Source: Diphasiastrum complanatum (taxonomy: Eukaryota > Streptophyta > Lycopodiopsida > Lycopodiales > Lycopodiaceae). From it: 64,000 bases of DNA. Shown one piece after another: positions 20,199 through 33,559 of the stretch. Made by a program: the position numbers and the translations under genes. The stretch is from NCBI GenBank assembly GCA_029204225.1, contig CM055095.1, positions 43,114,223 to 43,178,222 on the forward strand. Direction: 5' to 3'. Numbering within the stretch: position 1 is the first letter of the stretch; each line of letters opens with the position of its first letter. The notes under the pieces are model-generated. The model made no database searches. It saw nothing but the letters and a program-made list of their open reading frames with translations, and was not told where the DNA came from.

Positions 20199-20786
20199 GA
20201 GCATTGGAAGCTATTAAAGCGAGTTTTGAGGTACATCATTGGAACTCGAGATTTTGGCATATTGTATGAGGGATCATCACCTAATCTTTTTGGATTTTCA
20301 GATTCAGACTATGCTGGAGATATAATGGATAGGAAATCCATTAGTTCTTATTGTATTTTCATAAGTGATGGAGCTATATCATGGATGTCAAAGAAACAAG
20401 CCACTATCTCATTGTCATCTAGTGAGGCCGAATACAAAGCTCTTACACATTGCACAAAGGAGATGGTATGGATCAAAAGGATGATCAAGGATCTTCACTT
20501 GCTGGATTTTTCAGAGATCCCAATCATCTTTTGTGACAATCAATCATCCCAAAGAATGGCATCCAATCCTATCTTTCATGCTAGGAGCAAGCATATTGAG
20601 ATACTATATCATTTTGTGAGGGAGCGAGTCATTGCAAAGGAGGTGGAGCTTCAACATGTGTCTTCAAGGGAATGTGTAGCTGATATCTTCACCAAAGCAT
20701 TGGGAAAAGACTTGTTCATGAAGCATAGGACTTCACTTGGAGTATTATCAAAGTCTATGCTAAAACTAGTTGAAGAGGGAGTGTGA
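20199..20786 (+). pseudogene. RNase H module, unit 1
   Basis: From EHWKLLKRVLRYI through GFSDSDYAGD, SSSEAEYKAL, FCDNQSS and SKHIEILYHFVRE to VEEGV and a TGA inside LTR2. The RNase H acidic residues look intact, but the frame is closed upstream by a TAG at 20196-20198 at the edge of the foreign block, and no start codon in context is evident. It is therefore not expected to be made as part of a polyprotein. Confidence 0.85.
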
Positions 20787-21431
20787 AAGATTCAACTAGT
20801 TTCATCACATTTTGCAATATTTCCATATTTGGCATATTGAGGCCAAAACTTGTTTTAGACTTAGAGGTTGACTTCTCAAAGCTCATTAGTCTAAATTTCA
20901 TTTGAATAAACACTTTTTGAAAGTGTGGGAAAGATAGAATGCGAGTTTGAGTAGATTCAATTTGAATAAGTTGGGTACATTGAATCTAGACCCAAAATTG
21001 GTAGGGTTAGCATTTTGGTGGGAAAGCCAAGTGGCCAAATAGGGTTTGGACTTGCTATAAAAGGATGTAGCTCGTGGAGAGAGTCATCTTCTCTCTTCTC
21101 TATCTCATTTCATGCTTATACATGGTTCTCTTGGGTTCTACTATCCATTGGTGCACTATCTTGGTGATTGCTTGCAATTCTATGTGTAGAATGATTTATA
21201 TTTGCTATTTTTGGATCCACACGTGTGAAATACAGTAGCTTGCTGGTTTTGTACGGATCGCAACAGTACATAATCATTTCATTCAAGTTTGATCAAGTTC
21301 TATTAGTGTTTGCATCTCAAATTGTGTGTAGATGTTGATATTTCTATATTGGTGAAATTGGTAGTGTATTTCTCTTTCTAACCAAAGATCATTCAACTAG
21401 ATTGGATCTTAAGGATCTGAAATCTTTCACA
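20782..21431 (+). repeat. LTR 2 of family C array
   Basis: 650 bp, preceded by PPT GAAGAGGGAG. By eye identical to LTR3. It is followed directly by protease coding sequence (GTTCACACATGACC), not by a PBS. Confidence 0.95.
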
Positions 21432-22890
21432 GTTCACACATGACCTTTCACAAAGAGTACTTCACTTCTTTGTTGGCATATGGAGATGACAAGAGGGTGA
21501 TCTACATGGCCAATGATGGTGAGTGTGCAATCAAAGGGATTGGCACAATTCCTATTTCTCTCTCTACAAATAGGAATGTTCATTTGGAGGATGTCTTGTT
21601 TATTCCATCTATTACCAAGAATTTGCTTAGTGTGAGTCAAATGCTAAGTAAGGGCCTCAAGGTGGAGTTTGATGGAGATGCTTGTTTGATCAAAAGGAAG
21701 GATGTCTTGATTGGAAAAGGTAAAAGGCAAGGGAAGTTGTTCAAACTTGATGCTTGTGTTATTGCTAACCAAGTTCGATGTGTTGCAAGGGAGCAAATAT
21801 CTATTCAAGAGGTTTGGCACAAAAGGATGGGACACCTCAACTTCTAGTCATTGGAGGTAATGGCAAGGAAGAAGGTTGTGATTGGTCTTCCAAGTTCCTT
21901 AAGTCTTGTGCTTTGTCTAAGTCACATAGACTACCTTATACTAGATCTATTTCTAGATCTACAAAGCCTTTTCAACTTGTACATTCGGATATTCATGGAT
22001 TTACTACAATTAGCAATAGTGGAGCTAAGATGTATGTAACATTCACTGATGATTTTAGTAGATTTTGTTGGATCTATCTACTAAAGATCAAGGATGAAGT
22101 GTATGATGTCTTTGTCAAGTTCAAGAATGCAAGGGAGAACCAATTTTCCACAAAGATCAAGTGCTTGAGAGGTGACAATGGTGGTGAGTACATATCTAAC
22201 AAGTTCAAGGCCTTTTGTGATGAGCATGGGATCAAGAGGGAGTATACAACATCAAGGACCCCACAACAAAATGGAGTGGCTGAAAGGAAGAATAGAACTT
22301 TATGTAAAAGTGCTAAAGCTATGAGGTTAATGCTAATCTTGACAAACCATTTTGGGATCAAGCTTTGTTGTGTGCCAATTTCTTGTGCAATATGTGGCCG
22401 AGTGCTATTTTGCATGGAAGGACACCTTTTGAGATGCTATTCAAGAGGAGGCCGAGTGTCAACTTTCTAAGAACCTTTGGATGCACATTCTATGTCAACA
22501 TTACTCTTGATGATAGGACCAAGGAGGACAAAGTGATTGTTGGTAGAGATGTCATTTTTGATGAGGGAAACATTCCAAAGGTGTCTTCAAGCATGATTGA
22601 TGGTAAAGTAGATGGTTCTAACATTCTTGATGTTGATGAGAAGGATCCTACTTTGGATGGTGGTGATGATGGACCTTCATCAAGTCAAAAGCCAAGGAGA
22701 ACATCAAGAGAAAGACAAGTACCTTCAAGGCTCACATATGATCAAAAGAGTAAGAAAGTAGTTTTTGGAAATTATATTGCTTTCCTAACCTCTTTGGATG
22801 AGCCTACAAGTGTAGATCAAGCAAGGAAAGAAGAGGAGTGGATCCAACCAATGGATCTTGAGTATCGATCTCTTATGAAGAGTGGAACAT
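21432..22890 (+). pseudogene. PR-IN remnant, unit 2
   Basis: Starts inside protease at the position equal to 17201 in unit 1 (SSHMT), so PBS, leader, gag and the protease active site are missing. Further breaks relative to unit 1: nonsense codon TAG at 21845-21847; a 22-bp deletion near 21903 that removes part of the integrase CxxC; a 1-bp deletion near 22331; an in-frame 78-bp deletion near 22529. Integrase motifs GDNGGEY and GVAERKN remain readable in other frames. Same foreign junction after MKSGT. Confidence 0.9.
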
Positions 22891-24326
22891 CTTTTGGAAG
22901 ATCTTCTTGTGTACATGGAGCTATGCAAGTGGATGGATGTTATCTTGCTATAAAATCAAGTAATGGATCTGGAAAACAAATTTTGTTCAATGACTTTGAT
23001 GGTCAAGTTGAAGATCAAGAGGTTGATCTCAGAGCGCTTCAACTAGTCAAAAGGGAAGTTAGCAATTTGGAGCTAGTCAAGAGCATCAAAGGAGAGGTAA
23101 TTGGCAAGGGTGTTATGGATCTATTTTTGCAGCATATTGAAGACTCAAGTAAGGTCAAAGGAGCAGCAAGGAAGTGTTGTTCAAGTTTACTTTACTTGTT
23201 CTATCTCATGTTTGAGCAATTTCATGTGGATGTGTGCAAATTGTCAAGATATGGTAAAACTAGCTACATTGGAGAGCATTGTTTTGATGTTGGATTTGTA
23301 CTAGCATTCTTGGCTGATTTTGCTGATGGAAATGAAGCTATTGAAGGTTCATTATGTCACTCATCCATGGCTAAGTTCTCAAGTGTTGAGCTACTTGGTG
23401 CCAATACTTGGAGATTGTCAATTTTTGGTGAATTCATGGTCATTTTCTTGTGTCAAGATATGCCTCACTCACCTTTATGACTTTAATTCAAGCCAAAAAA
23501 CACACACACACTTGAGTAGGGGTGAACAATGTGACTTGGATATCAAATTTTTCTCCTAGTACTTGCCAACAATTCTTATCACCTTGTATAGGTAGATTTT
23601 GCCTTTATGAGTGTTTGTGCTTTAAAAATTCACTAATATTTCACTTGGAGGACTGATCCAAGAGTATCTTCTAGCATTTATATGCTTCTAGACTCAGCCC
23701 TTTCACTGTTGAACAAATCTAGAATGAAGGTATAATGGATTTCAATCTCCCCCCTTGCAAATCACTCATTAATCTGTGGTTTATAGCACTCTTTCTCTCT
23801 CAACTTCAATGTACACTCAAAAAATCAGGTAGATCTTGAAGATGGACTAGTGCAAACTACTTGGTTTATGGAGTCATGTGGTGCTGGATTTGCATCATTA
23901 ATTTACTCACCTACTCATGGATTTCCAAGGTTTGATGGTGTCTTGTGGCAAGATGAAGATGGAGGCTCATTCATGGAGTAATGGTGGATACAAGGCAACA
24001 AAGGACAAAGAAGGAGGAGACATGCAAGCAAAAGTTGATCACTCACATTTATTGTTTGTTTGCTGTATTTTTCCAAAGGGTTCAGGGTTGGAAGCATGGT
24101 GGAATCATTTCATTTACATTCTATTTGATTCTTCATGTTCTAGTCACATTTTTACATGTAAAATTGATGTAAGAAATAGTGAAGCATCCCAAGTGGACAC
24201 TATTCTCTATATCAACTATGGTTGTTTCTATTTTGAGCATTAGATGATCATTGAAAGGAGATCTATTCTTAGGAAGAAGATCATTCTTATGATGGATCAA
24301 AGTTCTATTGGCAAAAACTATGCTAG
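22891..24326 (+). other. Foreign block replacing RT, unit 2
   Basis: 1436 bp, closely similar to 18761-20198. The frame opened at 22365 continues through it to 23480, beyond the stop at the end of LLGANT in unit 1, ending CQDMPHSPL. Confidence 0.8.
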
Positions 24327-24914
24327 GAGCATTGGAAGCTATTAAAGCGAGTTTTGAGGTACATCATTGGAACTCGAGATTTTGGCATATTGTATGAGGG
24401 ATCATCACCTAATCTTTTTGGATTTTCAGATTCAGACTATGCTGGAGATATAATGGATAGGAAATCCATTAGTTCTTATTGTATTTTCATAAGTGATGGA
24501 GCTATATCATGGATGTCAAAGAAACAAGCCACTATCTCATTGTCATCTAGTGAGGCCGAATACAAAGCTCTTACACATTGCACAAAGGAGATGATATGGA
24601 TCAAAAGGATGATCAAGGATCTTCACTTGCTGGATTTTTCAGAGATCCCAATCATCTTTTGTGACAATCAATCATCCCAAAGAATGGCATCCAATCCTAT
24701 CTTTCATGCTAGGAGCAAGCATATTAAGATACTATATCATTTTGTGAGGGAGCGAGTCATTGCAAAGGAGGTGGAGCTTCAACATGTGTCTTCAAGGGAA
24801 TGTGTAGCTGATATCTTCACCAAAGCATTGGGAAAAGACTTGTTCATGAAGCATAGGACTTCACTTGGAGTATTATCAAAGTCTATGCTAAAACTAGTTG
24901 AAGAGGGAGTGTGA
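24327..24914 (+). pseudogene. RNase H module, unit 2
   Basis: Same extent and motifs as 20199-20786, with a private change SKHIKILYH where units 1 and 3 have SKHIEILYH. Ends VEEGV with TGA in LTR3. Confidence 0.85.
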
Positions 24915-25559
24915 AAGATTCAACTAGTTTCATCACATTTTGCAATATTTCCATATTTGGCATATTGAGGCCAAAACTTGTTTTAGACTTAGAGGTTGAC
25001 TTCTCAAAGCTCATTAGTCTAAATTTCATTTGAATAAACACTTTTTGAAAGTGTGGGAAAGATAGAATGCGAGTTTGAGTAGATTCAATTTGAATAAGTT
25101 GGGTACATTGAATCTAGACCCAAAATTGGTAGGGTTAGCATTTTGGTGGGAAAGCCAAGTGGCCAAATAGGGTTTGGACTTGCTATAAAAGGATGTAGCT
25201 CGTGGAGAGAGTCATCTTCTCTCTTCTCTATCTCATTTCATGCTTATACATGGTTCTCTTGGGTTCTACTATCCATTGGTGCACTATCTTGGTGATTGCT
25301 TGCAATTCTATGTGTAGAATGATTTATATTTGCTATTTTTGGATCCACACGTGTGAAATACAGTAGCTTGCTGGTTTTGTACGGATCGCAACAGTACATA
25401 ATCATTTCATTCAAGTTTGATCAAGTTCTATTAGTGTTTGCATCTCAAATTGTGTGTAGATGTTGATATTTCTATATTGGTGAAATTGGTAGTGTATTTC
25501 TCTTTCTAACCAAAGATCATTCAACTAGATTGGATCTTAAGGATCTGAAATCTTTCACA
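24910..25559 (+). repeat. LTR 3 of family C array
   Basis: 650 bp, by eye identical to LTR2; followed by the same fused protease sequence. Confidence 0.95.
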
Positions 25560-27018
25560 GTTCACACATGACCTTTCACAAAGAGTACTTCACTTCTTTG
25601 TTGGCATATGGAGATGACAAGAGGGTGATCTACATGGCCAATGATGGTGAGTGTGCAATCAAAGGGATTGGCACAATTCCTATTTCTCTCTCTACAAATA
25701 GGAATGTTCATTTGGAGGATGTCTTGTTTATTTCATCTATTACCAAGAATTTGCTTAGTGTGAGTCAAATGCTAAGTAAGGGCCTCAAGGTGGAGTTTGA
25801 TGGAGATGCTTGTTTGATCAAAAGGAAGGATGTCTTGATTGGAAAAGGTAAAAGGCAAGGGAAGTTGTTCAAACTTGATGCTTGTGTTATTGCTAACCAA
25901 GTTCGATGTGTTGCAAGGGAGCAAATATCTATTCAAGAGGTTTGGCACAAAAGGATGGGACACCTCAACTTCTAGTCATTGGAGGTAATGGCAAGGAAGA
26001 AGGTTGTGATTGGTCTTCCAAGTTCCTTAAGTCTTGTGCTTTGTCTAAGTCACATAGACTACCTTATACTAGATCTATTTCTAGATCTACAAAGCCTTTT
26101 CAACTTGTACATTCGGATATTCATGGATTTACTACAATTAGCAATAGTGGAGCTAAGATGTATGTAACATTCACTGATGATTTTAGTAGATTTTGTTGGA
26201 TCTATCTACTAAAGATCAAGGATGAAGTGTATGATGTCTTTGTCAAGTTCAAGAATGCAAGGGAGAACCAATTTTCCACAAAGATCAAGTGCTTGAGAGG
26301 TGACAATGGTGGTGAGTACATATCTAACAAGTTCAAGGCCTTTTGTGATGAGCATGGGATCAAGAGGGAGTATACAACATCAAGGACCCCACAACAAAAT
26401 GGAGTGGCTGAAAGGAAGAATAGAACTTTATGTAAAAGTGCTAAAGCTATGAGGTTAATGCTAATCTTGACAAACCATTTTGGGATCAAGCTTTGTTGTG
26501 TGCCAATTTCTTGTGCAATATGTGGCCGAGTGCTATTTTGCATGGAAGGACACCTTTTGAGATGCTATTCAAGAGGAGGCCGAGTGTCAACTTTCTAAGA
26601 ACCTTTGGATGCACATTCTATGTCAACATTACTCTTGATGATAGGACCAAGGAGGACAAAGTGATTGTTGGTAGAGATGTCATTTTTGATGAGGGAAACA
26701 TTCCAAAGGTGTCTTCAAGCATGATTGATGATAAAGTAGATGGTTCTAACATTCTTGATGTTGATGAGAAGGATCCTACTTTGGATGGTGGTGATGATGG
26801 ACCTTCATCAAGTCAAAAGCCAAGGAGAACATCAAGAGAAAGACAAGTACCTTCAAGGCTCACATATGATCAAAAGAGTAAGAAAGTAGTTTTTGGAAAT
26901 TATATTGCTTTCCTAACCTCTTTGGATGAGCCTACAAGTGTAGATCAAGCAAGGAAAGAAGAGGAGTGGATCCAACCAATGGATCTTGAGTATCGATCTC
27001 TTATGAAGAGTGGAACAT
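25560..27018 (+). pseudogene. PR-IN remnant, unit 3
   Basis: Collinear with 21432-22890 and carrying all the same lesions (TAG after GHLNF, 22-bp, 1-bp and 78-bp deletions), plus a few private changes (VLFISSI, MIDDKVDG). Shared lesions show units 2 and 3 descend from one already defective unit. Confidence 0.9.
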
Positions 27019-28457
27019 CTTTTGGAAGATCTTCTTGTGTACATGGAGCTATGCAAGTGGATGGATGTTATCTTGCTATAAAATCAAGTAATGGATCTGG
27101 AAAACAAATTTTGTTCAATGACTTTGATGGTCAAGTTGAAGATCAAGAGGTTGATCTCAGAGCGCTTCAACTAGTCAAAAGGGAAGTTGGCAATTTGGAG
27201 CTAGTCAAGAGCATCAAAGGAGAGGTAATTGGCAAGGGTGTTATGGATCTATTTTTGCAGCATATTGAAGACTCAAGTAAGGTCAAAGGAGCAGCAAGGA
27301 AGTGTTGTTCAAGTTTACTTTACTTGTTCTATCTCATGTTTGAGCAATTTCATGTGGATGTGTGCAAATTGTCAAGATATGGTAAAACTAGCTACATTGG
27401 AGAGCATTGTTTTGATGTTGGATTTGTACTAGCATTCTTGGCTGATTTTGCTGATGGAAATGAAGCTATTTAAGGTTCATTATGTCACTCATCCATGGCT
27501 AAGTTCTCAAGTGTTGAGCTACTTGGTGCCAATACTTGGAGATTGTCAATTTTTGGTGAATTCATGGTCATTTTCTTGTGTCAAGATATGCCTCACTCAC
27601 CTTTATGACTTTAATTCAAGCCAAAAAACACACTCACACACTTGAGTAGGGGTGAACAATGTGACTTGGATATCAAATTTTTCTCCTAGTACTTGCCAAC
27701 AATTCTTATCACCTTGTATAGGTAGATTTTGCCTTTATGAGTGTTTGTGCTTTAAAAATTCACTAATATTTCACTTGGAGGACTGATCCAAGAGTATCTT
27801 CTAGCATTTATATGCTTCTAGACTCAGCCCTTTCACTGTTGAACAAATCTAGAATGAAGGTATAATGGATTTCAATCTCCCCCCTTGCAAATCACTCCTT
27901 AATCTGTGGTTTATAGCACTCTTTCTCTCTCAACTTCAATGTACACTCAAAAAATCAGGTAGATCTTGAAGATGGACTAGTGCAAACTACTTGGTTTATG
28001 GAGTCATGTGGTGCTGGATTTGCATCATTAATTTACTCACCTACTCATGGATTTCCAAGGTTTGATGGTGTCTTGTGGCAAGATGAAGATGGAGGCTCAT
28101 TCATGGAGTAATGGTGGATACAAGGCCAACAAAGGACAAAGAAGGAGGAGACATGCAAGCAAAAGTTGATCACTCACATTTATTGTTTGTTTGCTGTATT
28201 TTTCCAAAGGGTTCAGGGTTGGAAGCATGGTGGAATCATTTCATTTACATTCTATTTGATTCTTCATGTTCTAGTCACATTTTTACATGTAAAATTGATG
28301 TAAGAAATAGTGAAGCATCCCAAGTGGACACTATTCTCTATATCAACTATGGTTGTTTCTATTTTGAGCATTAGATGATCATTGAAAGGAGATCTATTCT
28401 TAGGAAGAAGATCATTCTTATGATGGATCAAAGTTCTATTGGCAAAAACTATGCTAG
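27019..28457 (+). other. Foreign block replacing RT, unit 3
   Basis: 1439 bp, near-identical to the unit 2 block. A private G to T change near 27471 gives a stop after NEAI. At several sites it agrees with unit 1 against unit 2 (for example TTGGCAATTT and CACACTCACACAC). Confidence 0.8.
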
Positions 28458-29045
28458 GAGCATTGGAAGCTATTAAAGCGAGTTTTGAGGTACATCATTG
28501 GAACTCGAGATTTTGGCATATTGTATGAGGGATCATCACCTAATCTTTTTGGATTTTCAGATTCAGACTATGCTGGAGATATAATGGATAGGAAATCCAT
28601 TAGTTCTTATTGTATTTTCATAAGTGATGGAGCTATATCATGGATGTCAAAGAAACAAGCCACTATCTCATTGTCATCTAGTGAGGCCGAATACAAAGCT
28701 CTTACACATTGCACAAAGGAGATGGTATGGATCAAAAGGATGATCAAGGATCTTCACTTGCTGGATTTTTCAGAGATCCCAATCATCTTTTGTGACAATC
28801 AATCATCCCAAAGAATGGCATCCAATCCTATCTTTCATGCTAGGAGCAAGCATATTGAGATACTATATCATTTTGTGAGGGAGCGAGTCATTGCAAAGGA
28901 GGTGGAGCTTCAACATGTGTCTTCAAGGGAATGTGTAGCTGATATCTTCACCAAAGCATTGGGAAAAGACTTGTTCATGAAGCATAGGACTTCACTTGGA
29001 GTATTATCAAAGTCTATGCTAAAACTAGTTGAAGAGGGAGTGTGA
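28458..29045 (+). pseudogene. RNase H module, unit 3
   Basis: Same as in units 1 and 2, with intact GFSDSDY and SSSEAEYKAL motifs, ending with TGA inside LTR4. Confidence 0.85.
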
Positions 29046-29690
29046 AAGATTCAACTAGTTTCATCACATTTTGCAATATTTCCATATTTGGCATATTGAG
29101 GCCAAAACTTGTTTTAGACTTAGAGGTTGACTTCTCAAAGCTCATTAGTCTAAATTTCATTTGAATAAACACTTTTTGAAAGTGTGGGAAAGATAGAATG
29201 CGAGTTTGAGTAGATTCAATTTGAATAAGTTGGGTACATTGAATCTAGACCCAAAATTGGTAGGGTTAGCATTTTGGTGGGAAAGCCAAGTGGCCAAATA
29301 GGGTTTGGACTTGCTATAAAAGGATGTAGCTCGTGGAGAGAGTCATCTTCTCTCTTCTCTATCTCATTTCATGCTTATACATGGTTCTCTTGGGTTCTAC
29401 TATCCATTGGTGCACTATCTTGGTGATTGCTTGCAATTCTATGTGTAGAATGATCTATATTTGCTATTTTTGGATCCACGCGTGTGAAATACAGTAGCTT
29501 GCTGGTTTTGTATGGATTGCAACAGTACATAATCATTTCATTCAAGTTTGATCAAGTTCTATTAGTGTTTGCATCTCAAATTGTGTGTAGATGCTGATTT
29601 TTCTACATTGGTGAAATTGGTAGTGTATTTCTCTTTCTAACCAAAGATCATTCAAGTAGATTGGATCTTAAGGATCTGAAATCTTTCACA
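29041..29690 (+). repeat. LTR 4 of family C array
   Basis: 650 bp. Its 5' half matches LTR2/LTR3; its 3' half carries several LTR1-type variants (GATGCTGATTTTTCTACATT, TTCAAGTAG), so it is a patchwork. The G-box is mutated to CACGCGTGTG. It lies inside the integrase gene of gypsy fragment F. Confidence 0.95.
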
Positions 29691-30240
29691 TGTTCCCCTA
29701 TCACTGATAAGATCTAGAGGACATCTGAACCGATTTATAACCTGTTCATAGAGAAATTTGGCGGTGGAGCGAGCGTCAGCATTGTGAACAGCTCTTGCTT
29801 CTGCCCATTTGGTGCACTAGTTCGTAGCTAATATGATGTAATGAGATTGTGTGTCGAGCAGCAGGACTAATAGGTCCGACATAATCAATTCCCCATTTTT
29901 GGAAAGCTTGATCAGTGGTTACAGGGTGTAAAGGCATGTAGTCTGTTTTTTGAAAGCATTTTGTGCGTTGGCAGACATCACCAGCCTTAGTGTAATTGTG
30001 CGTATCCTTGAAGAGTGTTGGCCACCAGAAACTGGCCAAGAGGATTTTCTTAGCAATTGTTTCAGAAGAGAAATGGCCGGTACCAATACCTTCATGAGTG
30101 AGGGAAATTGCAGAGGGGATTTCTCCTTCAGTAAGACATCGTCAGATAATTCCATCTAACCCTTGCTTGTAGAGTTGTCCTGCAATTAATGTATAAGGTT
30201 TAGTTTTGAGGACTAACGCTCGTTGTTCAGGTGGTCGTGG
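29691..30240 (-). pseudogene. Fragment F: gypsy integrase remnant
   Basis: On the - strand: YTLIAGQLYKQG, one stop, HEGIGTGHF, WWPTLFKDTHNYTK, CQRTK, FQKWGIDYVGP and ARSTAKFLYEQV, up to LISDRGT, where LTR4 of the array interrupts it. It covers the zinc finger and part of the DDE core, with frameshifts. Related to the integrase of element D. Confidence 0.8.
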
Positions 30241-30364
30241 TTGGTAGACCCATGTTCGTGACACAGGTTGTTGTGGCGGGTAGGGGCGGTAAGCTTGATA
30301 AACGGTGGGTCTGGTGGCTGCTGGGAAATGATTTCGCAGTTGAGGACATTCATTAGTAGTGTGA

Positions 30365-31219
30365 TATTGTAAGCAGATTGAAAACCAGACATTTTCTCTT
30401 GTTGGAAATGATTTTTTTAGCAGTTTGTTTCATGGCGGTTTGAAAATCGGCAGTGAGTTTATCCATATGTGATTGTTGGGCTTTTTGTCAGGTTTCCATT
30501 TGATGTAGAAGTTTAGAAGATTGAGCAATATTATTAGACTTAGGACGATCTGGATTCCTAGATTTCTTTTTATGATGGTCAAAGTCATCATCGGAACCTT
30601 CAACTTCTTCACGGATAGCATCGGTCATCACATCTTTAAGTTGATCATAAAGGTCAACTGGTTTGAGTTCATGGCGGATGTTTTTAGGCAATCCAACTAG
30701 AAATAGTTTTATGGCCATGCATTCAGTGATATTTTCATCAACACATTCTACTTTGAGACGTTTAAAATGCTCAATGTAGTTTCGAACAGACTCTTCGCGA
30801 CCCATCTTGATATGAGTAATTTGAATGAACAGGCTCTGAGTCAGTTTGGATGGTTTCAGACGCTTGATGAGAGCGTCCTTGAGGGTGGTCCAAGAAGCAA
30901 GATCAGGAGTTTCGAGATTCAAGTACCACTCCTTGGCGGTGCCATAGAGTACCATGGAAAATAGGCGAAGCTTTTCAGATTCAGAGGTATCTCCATAAAA
31001 ACAACATGCATTATCAAAGTCTTGGAGAACTCGGACAGGGTCAGATTCGGCGTCGTACTTTGGTGCATCGATACGTGGAATTCTTCGTTCCATTCGTGGA
31101 GGAGTCGGATTAGAAGATTCAGCACAGTCACGAGACATGATGCAGAATACAGAGGAGCAGGGCAAGACTGTTCTTGACAAAAAGGGTAGTTTGCTTGCAG
31201 AATGGATAGTGTAGGACAA
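30365..31219 (-). pseudogene. Fragment F: gypsy gag remnant
   Basis: The - strand open frame 31219-30488 encodes a retrotransposon Gag core (RIDAPKYDAESDPVRVLQDF, FSMVLYGTAKEWY, YIEHFKRLKVECVDENI, LVGLPKNIRHELKPVDLY). After a frame change it runs into a damaged CCHC knuckle (SICLQYHTTNEC, first Cys lost) near 30365-30400. The sequence then passes directly into the integrase region at about 30240, so protease, RT and RNase H are deleted. Start uncertain; homology begins near DAPKYD. Confidence 0.8.
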
Positions 31220-32530
<1,311 letters not shown>

Positions 32531-32574
32531 TGTAAAATCAACTAAATCAACAAATAAAAATCTCCAAAACCTGA

Positions 32575-32645
32575 ATCTCCAAGCTCCAAGCTCCCCAAGC
32601 TCCCCAAGCTCCAAGCTCCTCAAGCTCCTCCACTTCCAAGTGCCA
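32575..32645. repeat. CAAGCTCC minisatellite
   Basis: About eight imperfect copies of CAAGCTCC/CAAGCTCCC in tandem. Confidence 0.8.
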
Positions 32646-32703
32646 AGATCTCTCTAGAAAGGCAGCGAGAAAATGGAGGTCGTGGGAAGCAATATGAACA
32701 TAG

Positions 32704-33025
32704 TGTCAAAATCCGACATCCGTAGGGTCCGTCGGATTTTGACATAATTTTTAGAAGCCAAAACGTCCAATCATCGACATAGATTGATGATTTGGCTGTC
32801 GAAATATGACATACATAAATATATGTTGGATTTTGACATCTAACTAGGATGCCAGCTCAATGAAAGTTTGCCACATGGCACCCACATCGGATGTCAAAAT
32901 TCATCACATTCCGACATCCAATTTAAAACTATATTCTTGCCAGCTACCGGAGGTAGCCAAAGGTTTTTTTTACGGGAGTTCGACATAGATGTTGGATACC
33001 GACATGTCAGATTCTGACGTTTTAT
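32704..33025. repeat. TGTC/GACA motif block with a perfect 14-bp hairpin
   Basis: TGTCAAAATCCGAC at 32704-32717 and its exact complement GTCGGATTTTGACA at 32731-32744 form a 14-bp stem with a 13-nt loop. Variants (TGTCGAAATATGACA, GGATTTTGACATC, GATGTCAAAATTCATC, CCGACATCC, GACATGTCAGATTCTGAC) follow to 33025, with CAGCTACCGG in between. A similar block lies at 56060-56440. Function unknown. Confidence 0.7.
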
Positions 33026-33044
33026 GGGATTTCCCCTCTACATT

Positions 33045-33545
33045 AGCATTGATATTCATTGATGCAATGGTGGTGGATGTTGTCGTGGTTTGCCCTACCG
33101 TATAAGGCAACATTCCATCATTTGGTTCGTCGTCAGAATCTTCATCCTCCAAATTGCATCATCCATAGTGCTTTGTAACATAATGTATTCATTGGCATTT
33201 TAGCTCGCGTCTAATCCATTTAGGTAGACCTGCTAAAAACCACATAATCAAAGCATCGTCATTGATTAGATCGGGATCATACTCAGATCTGAGGTGTTTA
33301 TCCCGTTCAATATAATCTCGTACTACCTCTCTCTTTCCCATTTTAATTTTAATTAAAAGGAGAAAGGGATCTTCCATAAATTTCTTGGGCTTAAATCTTG
33401 TAATTAGAGTGGCTTTAACCACTTCGCAATCCATGCATTCTACTTCATCTTGGTTATAAAATCAATCTTGAGTAGCTCCAATTAAGGCCATAGGGAATAA
33501 CTGAAGCTTATCTTGTGGAAAAACTTGTCCAATGTGAATACTCCT
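33045..33545 (-). pseudogene. Fragment G: gypsy gag remnant, antisense to D
   Basis: On the - strand: PQDKLQLFPMALIGATQD, a stop, VECMDCEVVKATLITRFKP, then GKREVVRDYIERDKHL and EDEDSDDEPNDGMLPYTVGQ. It is collinear with gag of element D (PQDKLKLFPMAL, GKREMVRDYIER, EDEDSDDEPN) but in the opposite orientation and just upstream of the D LTR. Stops and a frameshift near 33170 mark it as decayed. Confidence 0.8.
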
Positions 33546-33559
33546 CCATTTTGTAGTAA

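Larger units (their letters stand above)
15026..29690 (+). mobile_element. Tandem array of RT-less copia elements (family C): 4 LTRs, 3 internal regions
   Basis: LTRs of exactly 650 bp lie at 15026-15675, 20782-21431, 24910-25559 and 29041-29690. Spacings between LTR starts are 5756, 4128 and 4131 bp. Every internal region carries a ~1.44-kb non-copia block in place of RT. Units 2 and 3 share the same LTR-to-PR junction, the same nonsense codon, the same 22-bp, 1-bp and 78-bp deletions, and differ at roughly ten sites by eye, so they arose by tandem duplication. The outer flanks (TTTGA left, TGTTC right) do not form a TSD, and left and right sequences belong to two different gypsy elements (J, + strand; F, - strand), which suggests ectopic recombination between two insertions. 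Misassembly cannot be excluded from sequence alone. Confidence 0.9.

Noticed and set aside
15026-29690. CRISPR-like or satellite array
   Set aside because: Repeat unit is an LTR retrotransposon with coding domains, not short repeats with spacers.
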